In this document: positions 10,494-21,956 of the stretch, in pieces | How the letters are laid out: every line of letters starts with the position of its first letter | Numbering within the stretch: the first letter of the stretch is position 1 | Source: Erpetoichthys calabaricus | Lineage: Eukaryota > Chordata > Cladistia > Polypteriformes > Polypteridae | Reading direction: 5' to 3' | Length of the DNA stretch: 64,000 nt | NCBI RefSeq assembly: GCF_900747795.2 | Contig: NC_041396.2 | Location: 127,941,420 to 128,005,419 of the forward strand | Position numbers and translations under genes: made by a program | Notes under the pieces: generated by a model | Told to the model about the DNA's origin: nothing | Database searches by the model: none | What the model saw: only the letters and a program-made list of their open reading frames with translations

Positions 10494-11731
10494 TAATTAA
10501 TCACAGTGATACAGGTCCCTTATGTTCCAGAAGGTATCCCAATGTCTCATGTGTTAAACCTTCTAATATCTTCATTCTTACTTGGACTGGTACATAGTAT
10601 AGGCAGAACTTCCTGTCAGTCCCACACCTCAGCTTGGCACTTGTCTCAATTTAGCTAGCAGAAATGTATGTTACTGGCAGAACCGTCACCAATGAGATGG
10701 TGAATCATTGTGCAGCAGTGATGAGAGACCACTTCTCATTCTCTGAAAATGTCTTCAACCACCCGGACCCTAACTTAACTTTTACTAAGCAGTCAGCACA
10801 CCTTGGCACATAAATGGGTGTAGAAAAAGTGAGGAGTGGCTGCACACAGGCTCTTTGTGAATCACTCATACATAGATCACTCATGTCTTCCAAACCCTTT
10901 CTGTGTTCCTACGGACACTACGGGAGGACAGGAGACACACAGTGTCGGGCTCTTAAGTTTGCTGAGGACGCGTTCAGTGAGTTGGTTCTGACCAAGGAGC
11001 TGGCCTTGAGTGCACTAACTGGGTCCCAGGCCTTTGACCTCACTAAATGGAGTTACCTGTCTGGTGCATCATACTGGGGGCCTTTTGGCTACTGCATCTT
11101 TCTATGTACTGGTAAAGGACTCAACCAGATGATTCTTTACAAAGGCAAAAGCCACCACAGAATGCCTCCACACTGGTCCACCACTGGTCCCCCTACCAGT
11201 ATCCACTGCTCTTCCACCATCATTATCAATAGTTTCTGCCATTCCTCAACCATTTGCTGCCTGATGGCAACAAAAAGAGCAGTCAGTTGAAATGGCAGCA
11301 ATGGATCCTTGTTAATCAAAAGAAAAAAGTCTGAACACCTTCTCTGCCAATTCTATGGCCACCTCAAAATCACGGAATTTGGTTATATTTTGGTAGGAAA
11401 CCCATGTGCCCCAGGGCTGCCGGCAGGTCAGTGCAGGAGTAGATTGAATGAAAGAGGTGACAGGAAAGAGACTTGAGCAGCTGACCTAATGTTCAGGATA
11501 TCTGGCTGTGGCCCCTTCCACAATGGTTTGTGTGTCTTTTGTTTTTCCTTCTACAAATATGCTTGCAAATAGCTGATCATTTTCTTACCTTTTTTTTTTT
11601 AATTAATGCAGAGAATTGTCAGTTTGTATATTTGGCATCTTATTTAACAATTGTCATGTAAACAGTTGCAGTGTGTATTGCAGTATCATTGTATTAAATA
11701 TTAATTTTCCTGAATTTACTTTATCATTATA
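10494..11731. other. Unassigned intergenic DNA
   Basis: No recognised repeat or gene. An open frame of 158 codons at 10814-11290 (plus) has no motif I know and no splice or promoter context, so it is not called. Confidence 0.4.
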
Positions 11732-12021
11732 AACTGCTCAAAAAAATTAAAGGAACACTTTGAAAACACATCAGATCTCAATGGGAAAAAAATCGTGCTG
11801 GATCAGTATAGATGTACTGATATGGACTGGGTAATGTGTTATTAATGAAAGAATGCCACATCGTTTGATGAAAATGAAAATTATCAACCTACAGAGGGCT
11901 GAATTCAAAGACACCCCAAAAATCAAAGTGAAAAAATGATGTGGCAGGCTAGTCCATTTTGCCAAAATTTCACTGCAGCAACTTAAAATCATACTCAGTA
12001 GTTTTTATGGCCCCCACATGC

Positions 12022-12249
12022 TTATATGCATGCCTGACAACATCTGGGCATGCTCCTAATGAGATGACGGATGATGTCCTGGGGGATCTCCTCCCAGATC
12101 TGGACCAGAGCATCACTGAGCTCCTGGGCAGTCTGAGGTGCAACCTGGCGGCATCGGATGGACTGAAACATAATGTCCCAAAGGTGTTCTATTGGATTTA
12201 GGTCAGGCGAGTGAGAGTGGGGGCCAGTCAATGGTATCAATTCCTTCAT
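12022..12249 (-). pseudogene. Tc1 transposase, C-terminal part
   Basis: It contains 'SHSPDLNPIEHLWD', which holds the second D and the E of the DD34E triad, followed by the usual C-terminal helices ('ALVQIWEEIPQDIIRHLI'). It belongs to the transposase fragment at 12277-13119 but is in a different frame. Confidence 0.88.
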
Positions 12250-12276
12250 CCTCCAGGAACTGCCTGCATACTCTCG

Positions 12277-13119
12277 CTACATGAGGCCAGGCATTGTCAT
12301 GCACCAGGAGGCACCCAGGACCCACTGCACCAGCCTAATAGGGTCTGCAATGGGTCCAAGGATTTCATCCCGATACCTAATGGCAGTCAAGGTGCCGTTG
12401 TCTATCCTGTAGAGGTCTGTGTGTCCCTCCATGGGCATGCCTCCCCAGACCATCACTGACCCATCACCAAACCAGTCATGCTGAACGATTTTACAGGCAG
12501 CATAACGTTCTCCACGGCTTCTCCAGACCCTTTCATGTCTGTCACATGTGCTCAAAGTGAACCTGCTCTCATCTGTGAAAAGCACAGGGCGCCAGTGGTG
12601 GACCTGCCAATTCTGGTATTCTATGGCAAATGCCAATCGACCTCCATAGTGCTGGGCAGTGAGCACAGGGCCCACTAGAGGATGTCGGGCCCTCAGGCCA
12701 CCCTCATGAAGTCTTTTTCTGATTGTTTGGTCAGAGACATTCACAGCAGTGGCCTGCTGGAGGCCATTTTGTAGGGCTCTGGCAGTGCTCATCCTGTTCC
12801 TCCTTGCCCAAAGGAGCAGATACCAGTCCTGCTGATGGGTTAAGGACTTTGTACGGCCCTGTCCAGCTCTCCTAGAGTAACTGTCTGTCTCCTGGAATCT
12901 CCTCCATGCCCTTGAGACTGTGCTGGGTGACACAGCAAACCTTCTGGCAATGGCATGTATTGATGTGCCATCCTGGAGAAGTGGGACTACCTGTGCAACC
13001 TCTGTAGGGTCCAGGTATCGCCTCATGCTACCAGTAGTGACATTGACCTTAGCCAAATGCAAAACTAGTGAAAAAACAATCAGAAAAGATGAGGAGGGAA
13101 AAATGTCAGTGGCTTCCAT
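12277..13119 (-). pseudogene. Tc1 transposase, N-terminal and core part
   Basis: A Tc1/mariner (DD34E) transposase: it would bind the inverted ends and move the element by cut and paste. The natural start is probably the 'MRRYLDPTE' methionine about 30 residues in. A paired helix-turn-helix region follows ('GTSIHAIARRFAVSPSTVSR'), then a GRPR-like hinge ('RRAGQGRT'). The first catalytic D is in 'LFTDESRFTL', and 'GGSVMVWGG' appears as 'DGSVMVWGG'. The frame ends before the second catalytic D. The C-terminal part continues in another frame at 12022-12249, with a region between them that has drifted, so at least one frameshift has killed it. Confidence 0.9.
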
Positions 13120-13315
13120 CTGTTAAACCATTCCTGATTTGGGGGTCATCTCATTAACATCAAAGCAGCTGAAACTGATTAACAACCCCCTCTGCTACTT
13201 AACTGACCAGATCAATATCCCAGACGTTTCATTGACTTGATGCTATACTATGATTAAAAAGTGTTCCTTTATTTTTTTTGAGCAGTATATTTCATATTTT
13301 TTTGAGCAGTATATT

Positions 13316-13878
13316 TCAGTCATTTGACTACCTATGACAAGGAGAAGCCAACTACTTAAGACAGCGTAGTGTGTGTTTTGGGGCTTGCTCACTTCTACGT
13401 CATTTAAGCAGTCCTTATCACTCATTCATTTTCCACACTCAGCCAGTTCAGGGTAGCAGGACACAGAGCCCATCCGGAGCAAGTCAGACATTAAAGCAAA
13501 CAAGTCAAATGTGTTATTATTAAAAGTCCGTATATTTTCAAAAAACTGCTTAATTAGAATTTAGAATAACCGTCACAGGCTTTGGAGCTGGGATTTGGCT
13601 TTCTCATAATGTATAATCTTACATCACACTTTCTATTTAATTACAATTGCTCTGTCTGATTTTAATCTTTGTATTTTACTTTCATTTATAAGGTGTGTTT
13701 TATCTATTGTTCGGTGTCCTTGAGTGTTTAGGAAGGCGCCTACGAATAAATAAAATTTATTATTAAAACAATATTTCAGCTAAACATCTCTCTTTGATAT
13801 TTAAGTTTTGTTCTTAAATACTCTGTGAATAAAATCTTCCACTTTTAAAACCGAAACAACTACTTAACGATTTATATT
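13316..13878. other. Unassigned intergenic DNA
   Basis: AT-rich sequence with no recognised element or gene. Confidence 0.4.
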
Positions 13879-13886
13879 ATCTACGG

Positions 13887-14555
13887 CAGGGGTTCTCAAT
13901 ATCGGTCCTGGGGGCCCACTGTGCTTTCAGGTTTTTGTTCCAACCAGATTCATAATCAGTGACAACACCTGATAACACTGATCTCAATTAATTAGCTGGT
14001 ATTTTTTTCTCTTCTCTTATTCTACAATAAGAAAGCACCGCAGCATGTTTTACATTTATAAGACATTTAGGAATATTTCTGCTTTTGCTATATATTTAAA
14101 TGCTTAACAACCTTTTGTTGATTTCATTTTATTTTGCCCTTTCTTTGTGCAGTTTGCACCCTTCATTGTATCTTAATAATGTCAACCAGCAGAGCAGACA
14201 GCCAGGCAAAAAGAACTGAATCATGAAAGGCTGCAACTACTTCAGCGTTAGACCCACTAATTAGAAAATAATGAATTAATTAAACAATTGGAACACCTGG
14301 CAAAAAATTGAATGAAAATCGAGATGAAAATATTGTTAAAAAGAAAACAAAAATACATTTTTCCCATATAACTGCTTGGTACATTTTAATATATATATAT
14401 ATATATATATATTTACCAAACTTAGTTTTCTAATTTCTATATTTGTCCCACAACACAGAATCTGGCAAATAACAATTCACTTAATTAGCCCAGGAGTCCA
14501 ATTAAAAACTGAAGCTGGTTGGAACAAAAACCTGCAGCCACAGTGTTGACCCCTG
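13887..14555. mobile_element. hAT-type MITE with perfect 8-bp target duplications
   Basis: 669 bp with inverted ends CAGGGGT... and ...ACCCCTG and a long sub-terminal inverted block ('caggtttttgttccaacca' and its complement). ATCTACGG is present on both sides (13879-13886 and 14556-14563). An 8-bp duplication plus CAGGG ends is the mark of hAT elements. No transposase. (TA)n lies inside at about 14391-14412. Confidence 0.92.
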
Positions 14556-14563
14556 ATCTACGG

Positions 14564-15427
14564 AGAGCTTGCAAGTACTGCGTGTCACTGCTTAGTGCTT
14601 TTAGCGCCACCCCGTGGCAATTCTCAACACTCCTCACATATATTTTTAATTTATGGAAGATCCCCGCTAGATGGCAGTTACGGACATTAGCTACGCAAAC
14701 ATCTTCGTTTTTTTCTTCCGTAGCTATTCTCATGTTTATGTTCTTTTTTTCGGCTGCTCCCGTTAGGAGTCGTCACTACGGATGGGGTCGCTATTTTTTA
14801 AAGCTGGGAAAAAAAACACACGTCTGGCCAAGACAGAGGTCTGGTCTCTAGCTAGTTTAAACTGAATTCAGGAGATACGAGAATGTAATGTTGCATTATA
14901 TGTTAATGCTGTATTATGTTATGCCATATATACATGCATTATTCAAAATATTTTACGCCACCATCACTGTTTAAAATTGCGTTTTAATTGCTCTCGAAGC
15001 ACTTAGTAGCACCCCACGGAAGGTAATGCTGGTGGACACGGCTGCTGATTTATGAAGAGTTGAAACGCCTGTGCCCTAGGCTAGATCATTGCATTGTTTC
15101 GTGTGCCTCATTGCATTGTTTCGTGTGCCCATTTAGGCAGAACACATATTCTGGTAGGTCGTTTAGGTCTGTATTGTGTGCTGACGGTGTACAGCTAAGG
15201 CTAATACTAGCTGACCTCGTATATTTTACTATTTATGAGGCGCGCTCATGTATGTGTCGAAAACTACACAGGTTGTGCCCCGTTCGTGTGATCTCACGCA
15301 GTTGACTGGAGTCACCGAGTTGGAACTTCCACAAGATCTCTTCGAATTCTCTAAATTGTGCCGTAACGCCTTAGTTGTACAGAATGTAATTTGGTCCAGC
15401 AGCATTGGTAGCGAAGTGATAACATAT
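14564..15427. other. Intergenic DNA with an RTE-tail-like scrap
   Basis: 14740-14790 holds the 'cggctgctcccgttagg' word of RTE-type LINE 3' ends (minus orientation). The rest is not recognised. Confidence 0.45.
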
Positions 15428-15729
15428 TGTAGCGTCCCAGCCAGGTTGAAGTCTTTTTGTTTTTTTGACTGTTAGGTCCGATTGAAGGAGGGCGGAGTAC
15501 AGCACGGAAGACTGACAACGGGGTATTGATTGGGGCGGTAACCTGGGGGAGGGGTGGGGCAACCCGGGATGGGAGGAGGGATTGGAGAGGGTGCTTAAAA
15601 GGGTGTGTGTTTGGGGTTACGAGGTCGGAGTTCTTTTTCTTGCTTGTTCAAGTAAAAACTTTTTGGTGAGACTTTACTACGTCTGTTTTTTTAACTTCTT
15701 TTTTCGAGTCGGACGCGGAGATCGCTACA
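15428..15729 (+). repeat. Solo LTR (Ty3/gypsy-like)
   Basis: 302 bp that begins TGTAGCGTCC and ends GATCGCTACA, with a short terminal inverted repeat TGTAGC/GCTACA. It is flanked by a 4-bp duplication, ATAT. A TATA-like 'gcttaaaaggg' lies about two thirds along, supporting the plus orientation. There is no internal element; a recombination product is likely. Confidence 0.8.
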
Positions 15730-16091
15730 ATATTATACTTCTACTTTAATGTTTATTTTCAGACCAACTAAATTCGCGTTCCTCCGAATTGTCCGACCGA
15801 AATTTACGTGAACCCACTGAGGTGGGAAGATGATATGGAGGGATATTTCGGACAAGAATAAATATAAATAAATAAAAAAATGAATGTGCATTATTACAGT
15901 AATGAAGGAAAATAGAATGAAACGTGAGCTCAATAAATCTGTCTAAAAATGTTGATTTTGTTATTCTGTCCGAAGCATTCGTCCTTAAGTCACAGCTCCG
16001 CAAACACCGACAGCAGATGAACTTCACATTAATGAATTTCTTCCGATTGACAGTTTGTTGCGTATTACAGCGCTAGAAAAATATTATTAAC
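15730..16091. other. Intergenic DNA
   Basis: No gene or repeat recognised. The Pol III terminator of the tRNA-Ala gene (TTTTT on the minus strand) lies at about 16076-16080. Confidence 0.5.
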
Positions 16092-16164
16092 TGGAGAATG
16101 CGGGCATCGATCCCGCTACCTCTCGCATGCTAAGCGAGCGCTCTACCATTTGAGCTAATCCCCC
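16092..16164 (-). tRNA. tRNA-Ala (AGC)
   Basis: 73 nt on the minus strand that folds as a full cloverleaf. The acceptor stem GGGGGAT pairs with ATTCTCC (two G-U wobbles), with discriminator A. The D arm holds 'TAGCTCAAATGGTAGAGC'. The anticodon arm is CTCGC-TTAGCAT-GCGAG with anticodon AGC, and the T arm has 'GATCGATGC', as in other vertebrate tRNA-Ala genes. Internal A and B boxes are intact and a T-run terminator follows about 11 bases downstream. The encoded CCA is absent, as normal in eukaryotes. It is almost identical to human tRNA-Ala-AGC as I remember it. Likely functional. Confidence 0.97.
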
Positions 16165-16381
16165 ACTTGTTTCATAATATTTCATCTATTGTAAATAGTA
16201 TTTAAATTTAAATTCCAACATATATGTAATATTGACTGGTTAGTTTGCTATGTAACGCTAGCCTGCATTCAAAGTTACGGCCTCCTCACTCCCAAGGGTT
16301 TAAAAGATGAGTCGATATTTCTGATGAATTAATTTTAGCGCATGATGTATATATAAATAAAATTATTTTTGCTATTGTTAC

Positions 16382-16505
16382 TGCGGTGGGTTGGCACCCT
16401 GCCCGGGATTGGTTCCTGCCTTGTGCCCTGTGTTGGCTGGGATTGGCTCCAGCAGACCCCCGTGACCCTGTGTTCGGATTCAGCGGGTTGGAAAATGGAT
16501 GGATT
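16382..16505 (+). mobile_element. SINE, 3' fragment
   Basis: Only the tail half of the SINE described at 9986 is present: 'ggcaccctgcccgggattgg' to 'aaaatggatggatt'. 5'-truncated, lying between the two tRNA genes. Confidence 0.9.
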
Positions 16506-16843
16506 GCTATTATTATTTTTGAAACAGTACAGGGTGGAACTGTAAAAAATGTCGAGACAGTGTTTTCTTATATACGAGTTACTTTGTAATATACTTTCGT
16601 ATTTGCAGTTGTTTAGAGCGGGCGCTTGCCGTGAACAAACATGCAACAAAGTGGATTATTCTAGAAATTTCGTATATGAACTGGTAAAACAAATGATACG
16701 TTGTGAAACATTGTCAAATTGTCACAAGGGTCCAAATTTTCACACTTTAGCAGTACTTTAACAAACGTTAAACAGAATATAATCTCGTCATTACAAGAAC
16801 AAGATGGACTAACAATACGTAACAAAAGGAAAAGATTTAGAAG

Positions 16844-16931
16844 TCCTTCGAGCCGGAATCGAACCAGCGACCTAAGGATTCCCGCAGTGTACCTCTACAG
16901 TCCTCCGCTCTACCAGCTGAGCTATCGAAGG
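16844..16931 (-). tRNA. tRNA-Tyr (GTA) with 15-nt intron
   Basis: 88 nt on the minus strand. The acceptor CCTTCGA pairs with TCGAAGG, with discriminator A. The D arm is 'TAGCTCAGCTGGTAGAGC', anticodon GTA lies at 16896-16898, and the T arm is 'GGTTCGATTCC'. An intron of 15 nt (16880-16894) follows the base 3' of the anticodon, the canonical position; vertebrate tRNA-Tyr genes usually carry one. Mature length is 73 nt. A and B boxes are intact. It lies about 0.7 kb from tRNA-Ala on the same strand. Likely functional. Confidence 0.97.
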
Positions 16932-17772
16932 CTTTCTGTTTAAACCTTTTCCCGCAAGTCTCTTCACTTTAAATATGATTTTTTTTTTCAATTATTATTG
17001 GAGAAATGTTTATTTAAAGCGTAGTTGATAGTATCTTGCAATTTTTCCTAAACTCGACTTCAAATTACAAAAAACAAAGTATTACCATATTGATTAAAAT
17101 GTCAGGCTTTATTCTCAGACTTGAACGTCGTAGCCCGACTGGCGTGGTCACCGCTGTAATATAAGGATATCGCGTATTAGTCAAGGGATAGCTGCGATTC
17201 TTGAGAGATAATCGACCAGAAATTATTGCAGGGATACATGGCAGATTGCTGAGTGAAAGAATATGTCTCTAAAATATACAGTATATATTTTTAAACTTTC
17301 TCTTCGACGAACGGTGCTTTGAATTCTACTTTGCAGATTTAGTTGTTTATTTTTATTTTTTGATTAAACTAAAACTGTTTAATGAATGATTGATTTGTTA
17401 AGGAACATATGGACAACAAGCATAGTTAAAATCACAATTAAACAAACTGCCTGCAAATTCTATTGAATCATAATTATAACAAATAATATCGCATTTCACT
17501 TACTTGTATAGCACCTTTACCATGGTCTCAGACGGCCGCACAGATAATCAGGAGGGGTACAATAAAAATGAAAGCACAGTAAGAATGAATAAATAATAGT
17601 TCACAGCCTTGTGTTTGTATGTATTTATAAAATTTGGGAAGTAATATATTCTAGTTGATGCTGACATTTAATTAATTTGAAGTAGGTGAAAATAAATATT
17701 TGGAAATATTGCAATGGGAAATGTTTATATACTTATAGTAAACAGCACACACACCATTTAGTTAATTATATA
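16932..17772. other. Intergenic DNA
   Basis: AT-rich, with no recognised gene or repeat. Confidence 0.45.
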
Positions 17773-18409
17773 CAGTGCATCTGGAAAGTATTCACAGCGC
17801 ATTACTTTTTCCACATTTTGTTATTGTTACAGCCTTATTCCAAAATCGATTAAATCCATTTTTTTCCTCAGAATTCTACACACAACACCCCATAATGAAA
17901 ACGTGAAAAAAGTTTACTTGAGGTTTTTGCAAATTTATTAAAAATAAAAAAACTGAGAAATCACCTGTACATAAGTATTCACAGCCTTTGCTCAATACTG
18001 CACCTTTGACAGCAATTACAGCCTCAAGTCTTTTTGGATATGATGCCAGATGCTGTGCACCGACGCTTCCCATCCAACCTGATGGAGCTTGAGAGGTGCT
18101 GCAAAGAGGAATGGGCGAAACTGGCCAAGGATAGGTGTGCCAAGCTTGTGGCATCATATTCAAAAAGACTTGAGGTTGTAATTGCTGCCAAAGGTGCATC
18201 GACAAAGTATTGCGCAAAGGCTGTGAATACTTATGTACATGTGCTTTCTCAATTTTTTTATTTTTAATAAATTTGCAAAAACCTCAAGTAAACTTTTTTC
18301 ACGTTGTCATTATGGGGTGTTGTGTGCAGAATTCTGAGGAAAAAAATGAATTTAATCCATTTTGGAATAAGGCTGTAAGATAACAAAATGTGGAAAAAGT
18401 GATGCACTG
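17773..18409. mobile_element. Fold-back Tc1 derivative
   Basis: The ends are CAGTGCATCTGGAAAGTATT and its near complement, with TA on both flanks. Left arm (about 17773-18042) and right arm (about 18140-18409) are inverted copies of the same end of the element, which is the transposase C-terminal side ('KRLEVVIAAKGASTKY' reads plus on the right and minus on the left). About 100 bp of spacer encode '[20 protein letters not shown]'. It is the same family as the element at 35355. It has lost the other end and all catalytic residues. Confidence 0.88.
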
Positions 18410-18411
18410 TA

Positions 18412-18470
18412 TATCTTCTTCTTCTTCTTCATTCGGCTGCTCCCGTTAGGGGCTGCCACAGCGGATCATC
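18412..18470 (-). mobile_element. RTE-type LINE 3' tail fragment
   Basis: 'tcttcttcttc' followed by 'cggctgctcccgttaggggc' is the complement of the RTE 3' end seen in full at 55569-55840. Confidence 0.7.
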
Positions 18471-18481
18471 TTTTATATACA

Positions 18482-18905
18482 GTGAAATATCCTGTACTGT
18501 ATATCCTGGCCAAATCAGGCATCAGAATAGCACAGAAACCAGCGAACAATCTGCGCAATGTCCTTTTCAACGCTAAAACAAGAAACTGACAGCAGAAACA
18601 CGAAACGAAGTTTATAGCATTCCATGCAGTTCTTGCCCAGCGGTATAATATAGGACAAGCTTCAAAAAGAATCGCAAGTCGCATACAGGTACATCACAAC
18701 GCCGTCAGAAGAAAGGATTTACGATCAGTGATCTACACGCATACTAAATCAACAGGACATACATTTAACTGGGACAATGTACAAGTAAGATTTAAGGCCA
18801 GCACTAAAAGTGCCAGAGAACGGCTAAATCTTGGCTGTCGGACAAAAACGCCATTAACAAACATTTGGACATAAACCCGGCATATGCAAACTTAAGTAGA
18901 ACATG
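18482..18905 (+). pseudogene. Penelope-like element, GIY-YIG C-terminus
   Basis: Plus-strand frames give 'NEVYSIPCSSCPAV', 'QVHHNAVRRKDLRS', 'IYTHTKSTGHTFNWDNVQVR' and 'NKHLDINPAYANLSRT'. This series resembles the GIY-YIG endonuclease end of Penelope-like retroelements. Frames shift between these words and there is no N-terminal reverse transcriptase here, so it is a dead fragment. The Helitron begins right at its end. Confidence 0.65.
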
Positions 18906-19206
18906 TTCATCCTCTATAATAAAATCCCTGTGTGCGTCCATGTGTCTTCTGGTGAAGTGCGCATGCGCGGTGCACGGTGCGACGCTTCAAAGGCCGCCTG
19001 ATGCGTCACACAAGACAGAGTGGGTGGGACCTATAAAATATTGCGCGGCCGATCCAATCGGATTTCTGGAAATGAGGTAAGACTTAAAACAAAAGGCACG
19101 AAAAATCCAATCGGGTACTGAGACGTGGAGACAAGCTTCCCCAAAGAGGTGGGATTAGTGTCTGTGGTTGTGCAAGTGTTCACTCTGAAGATGTCAGATT
19201 TGCGAT

Positions 19207-20437
19207 TAAGACCAATACTATCCACCTGCAGAGCCACAGCACCATACGTCACCGCAGTTTCAGACCCGCAGTTGTAGACCCGCAGTTACAGACCCGGAAG
19301 TGACGTCTCCGGCGTTTCAGGACTGACTTCGTAAAATTACTTTTGGAAGGTTTCGGCAGGTCTCGGCAAAGCCCGGAAAGTAACGTCGGGTGAAAGACCC
19401 GTTTAGAAACCAAATAATACACATCATTGTGAAGTTCAGACGGTTTCTGCCATCACGTCGTGTCATACATCAAACTAAACAATACGGATCGTTTCTGTGA
19501 AATACACTATTAACATTTACGTTGTGTTCGGGTCTGTGGGAACCATTTAACATGTCGACAAAATTAAAGTCATCAAGATCTGTGTTAACTGAAAATAGTT
19601 TTTCGTTTACATTCATGAAACGAACTATACAATATAATTATAATGTTTATACCACGTTAGAGTTTAGTAAAATGTTAATAATAAAAGTGATTACGTTTTT
19701 TAAAATGTACTATGCATTTGTGCAATATTGTTCTAAACCAATTTAGAATAAACATTTAAGCCAATCTAATATTTTTAAACGTGTGTGAAGAAAACGGCAA
19801 TACATATTCTATACTGAATTATTCAATATATTAATTGCCTTATATAGAACTGCTCTAGTTTTTGTCACTTATTATTATAAACAATAGGCCATCAAAAGAA
19901 AAAAATAAAAATACTAATAAGAACACAATTTATTTATATAGCACCCTGCCCAAAATTCAAAAAGAACAACAGGACCTATATAACATTGACTACAAATAAT
20001 ATCTTCACTAAATGAAGATAAATACAGGATATACAAAATATTCAAACAGAATAAAAGACAATAATGAAGACTAAAATACAACATTTAATACTGCAAAAAT
20101 ATCTTGAGCAAATAACATAAATTGTGATAAAAATTCAAACCCTGAGTACCTGGACAGATAGAGGGGGTAAACTGAAAGGAGGGGCAGAATGTCAGGTCTG
20201 TTTAATGTCCTCCTAAACAAATGAGTTAAAACAAATAAAGTGAGTCAGCTGATGTCATTAATTTCAGGAGGTCATTCCACAGTCAGGGCGCTATATACAC
20301 CTGAAGGCCCAGCTGTCACCTACAGAGTGCAGGTTAGTCGGGGGCACAGAATCAGAGGACCTTAGTGGGCAGGTCAAGAACAGAATTTGATATTCAATCC
20401 TGTAAGACACAGGGAGCAGTGAGGTAGTAGTGACTTA
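19207..20437. repeat. Left arm of ~1.2-kb inverted duplication
   Basis: It is the complement of 23042-24212, with small indels. Shared landmarks include 'cctgctgaaaccttccaaaa' (right) versus its complement at about 19347, and 'gatagagggggtaaac' (left, 20158) versus its complement at about 23297. The arm covers Helitron-side sequence plus the 3' part of an L2-like LINE. Confidence 0.92.
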
Positions 20438-21015
20438 CAATAATCAATGCAGGATGTGATAAAAGCAGGGACAAGTTTCTCAGCATTAGAAAAGGAGAGG
20501 AATGAGCAAACATAAGAAATGTGACACAGGTGGAAGTAAGAAAGTTTCTTAATGTGGCTTACATGGTGAAATAAGAAAAGGAGAAATCAAAGTGACACCG
20601 AGATTCTTTGCAGTAAAAGAAGGTCTGATGAGATCATCACCAAGAATGGTTGAAGAGGACTTTGTTTTCTTAAGTTGCACTTTAGTGCCACTTTGCAGGA
20701 GTTCAGTTATGTTGCAATTTCATTTTAAAGAGTTTTGCTCTGTTCAGGTTTTAATTTTACTTTAATTTCACTGAGCCAAGTTGTGAGCTGAGAAAGCTGT
20801 GATGAAGTGTCACATTTAACACTGAAATGCTGTAGATCTAAGCATCATCTGCATAAAAATGATAAGCCAGTCCAAAGCTATGAAAAACTTGCTCAAGGGG
20901 AAGCATAGAGATACAGAAGAGCAGAGGATGTCATTTCATTAACAAAGGGAAGTTAGATGGAGGAACTGCTGTGAGAATTTAAGGCATGAGGGTTACCCTG
21001 GACATGACATAAGCT
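19915..21015 (-). pseudogene. L2-like LINE, 3' part (in left arm and beyond)
   Basis: Minus-strand frames show a reverse-transcriptase 'FYADDA' word at about 20.85 kb (YADD box), then 'AKNLGVTL', and an untranslated tail with 'gggtgctatataaat', as in L2-type elements. Frames are broken in several places and the 5' part is absent. It is inside the Helitron. Confidence 0.7.
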
Positions 21016-21956
21016 GCATGTCCACAATGCCATTTGCAATAACGTTTACACAAACTGGGACAGTAGCTCCTCAAGAGGAAGGTAACAATGCTTAGCACAA
21101 TAAGGAAAAATAAGCCAGAGCTCCCATCTCAACTGCTGGCCACACAGAATAGGCCAGTGAAGACATTAAAGTTTTGTCTAAACAAATGACACATCCTTGG
21201 TGAACAATGTGATCTACACTGGGATAGGAGATGCCATGGCCAGAAATGATGGACTATAATGCTACAAAAAGAGGAGTGGAGAATTTAGACAAAACATTAC
21301 GCTGGATGCTGGCCACATGCAATTTTTTCAACATACTGAACATCTCAGAAAAAAATACTTTTGTCATCTCGACAATCTTGAACTGAGGCTGGAACAGGGA
21401 GAAGGAGAGGAGCAGGGTAAACCATTGGTGACACCTCGCATACTACAGTACTGGGACAACAAGTGCCAAAGACCCCAGCATGCACAGCCATTGTGTCATT
21501 TCAACAGTCCAATCCACAGGAAAACCAATTACTGCACCAGTAGTATGTATGCATAGTTTGTGTGTCTCACTGTGTTATTTTAGCTTGCTGAACTGTACAG
21601 TTATTACAGTATTGTGTAGAAAATTAAAATATTCAGTTCTGCTTGATAAACAAATAGAATGTGATCTGAGAGTAAAGAGTAAACAGGTTATTTTTTATTT
21701 TTTATACATTGTTTGTTAAAATAAAGTAACCATCTGATTTAAAAAAAAGTCACTCAATGGTACATACGTAGCAAAAAATGTAATCATAAGTTGAGATTCA
21801 ACTCAATTATTTTTCATGCTTCTCAAAGAAAAATTAAAATACGATGTTTGTAAACTACTGCATTTGTGAAGTGTGAGGGGATGTCCAAAACTATCACTGA
21901 GTGTATTTCAGTAATTTGTGCAGTGACTTAAAAAACCACAATATTACATGAAAATA

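Larger units (their letters stand above)
11732..13287 (-). mobile_element. Tc1-like transposon, near full length
   Basis: Inverted ends carry 'actgctcaaaaaaattaaag' at the left and the complement at 13262-13287, with TA flanks. It encodes a Tc1 transposase on the minus strand. The same family appears at 21957 and 30200. The right tip is followed by a second copy of itself at about 13295-13315. Confidence 0.92.

Noticed and set aside
10814-11290. 158-codon open frame on the plus strand
   Set aside because: No known motif, no splice or promoter context and no relation to neighbours; length alone is within chance for 64 kb.
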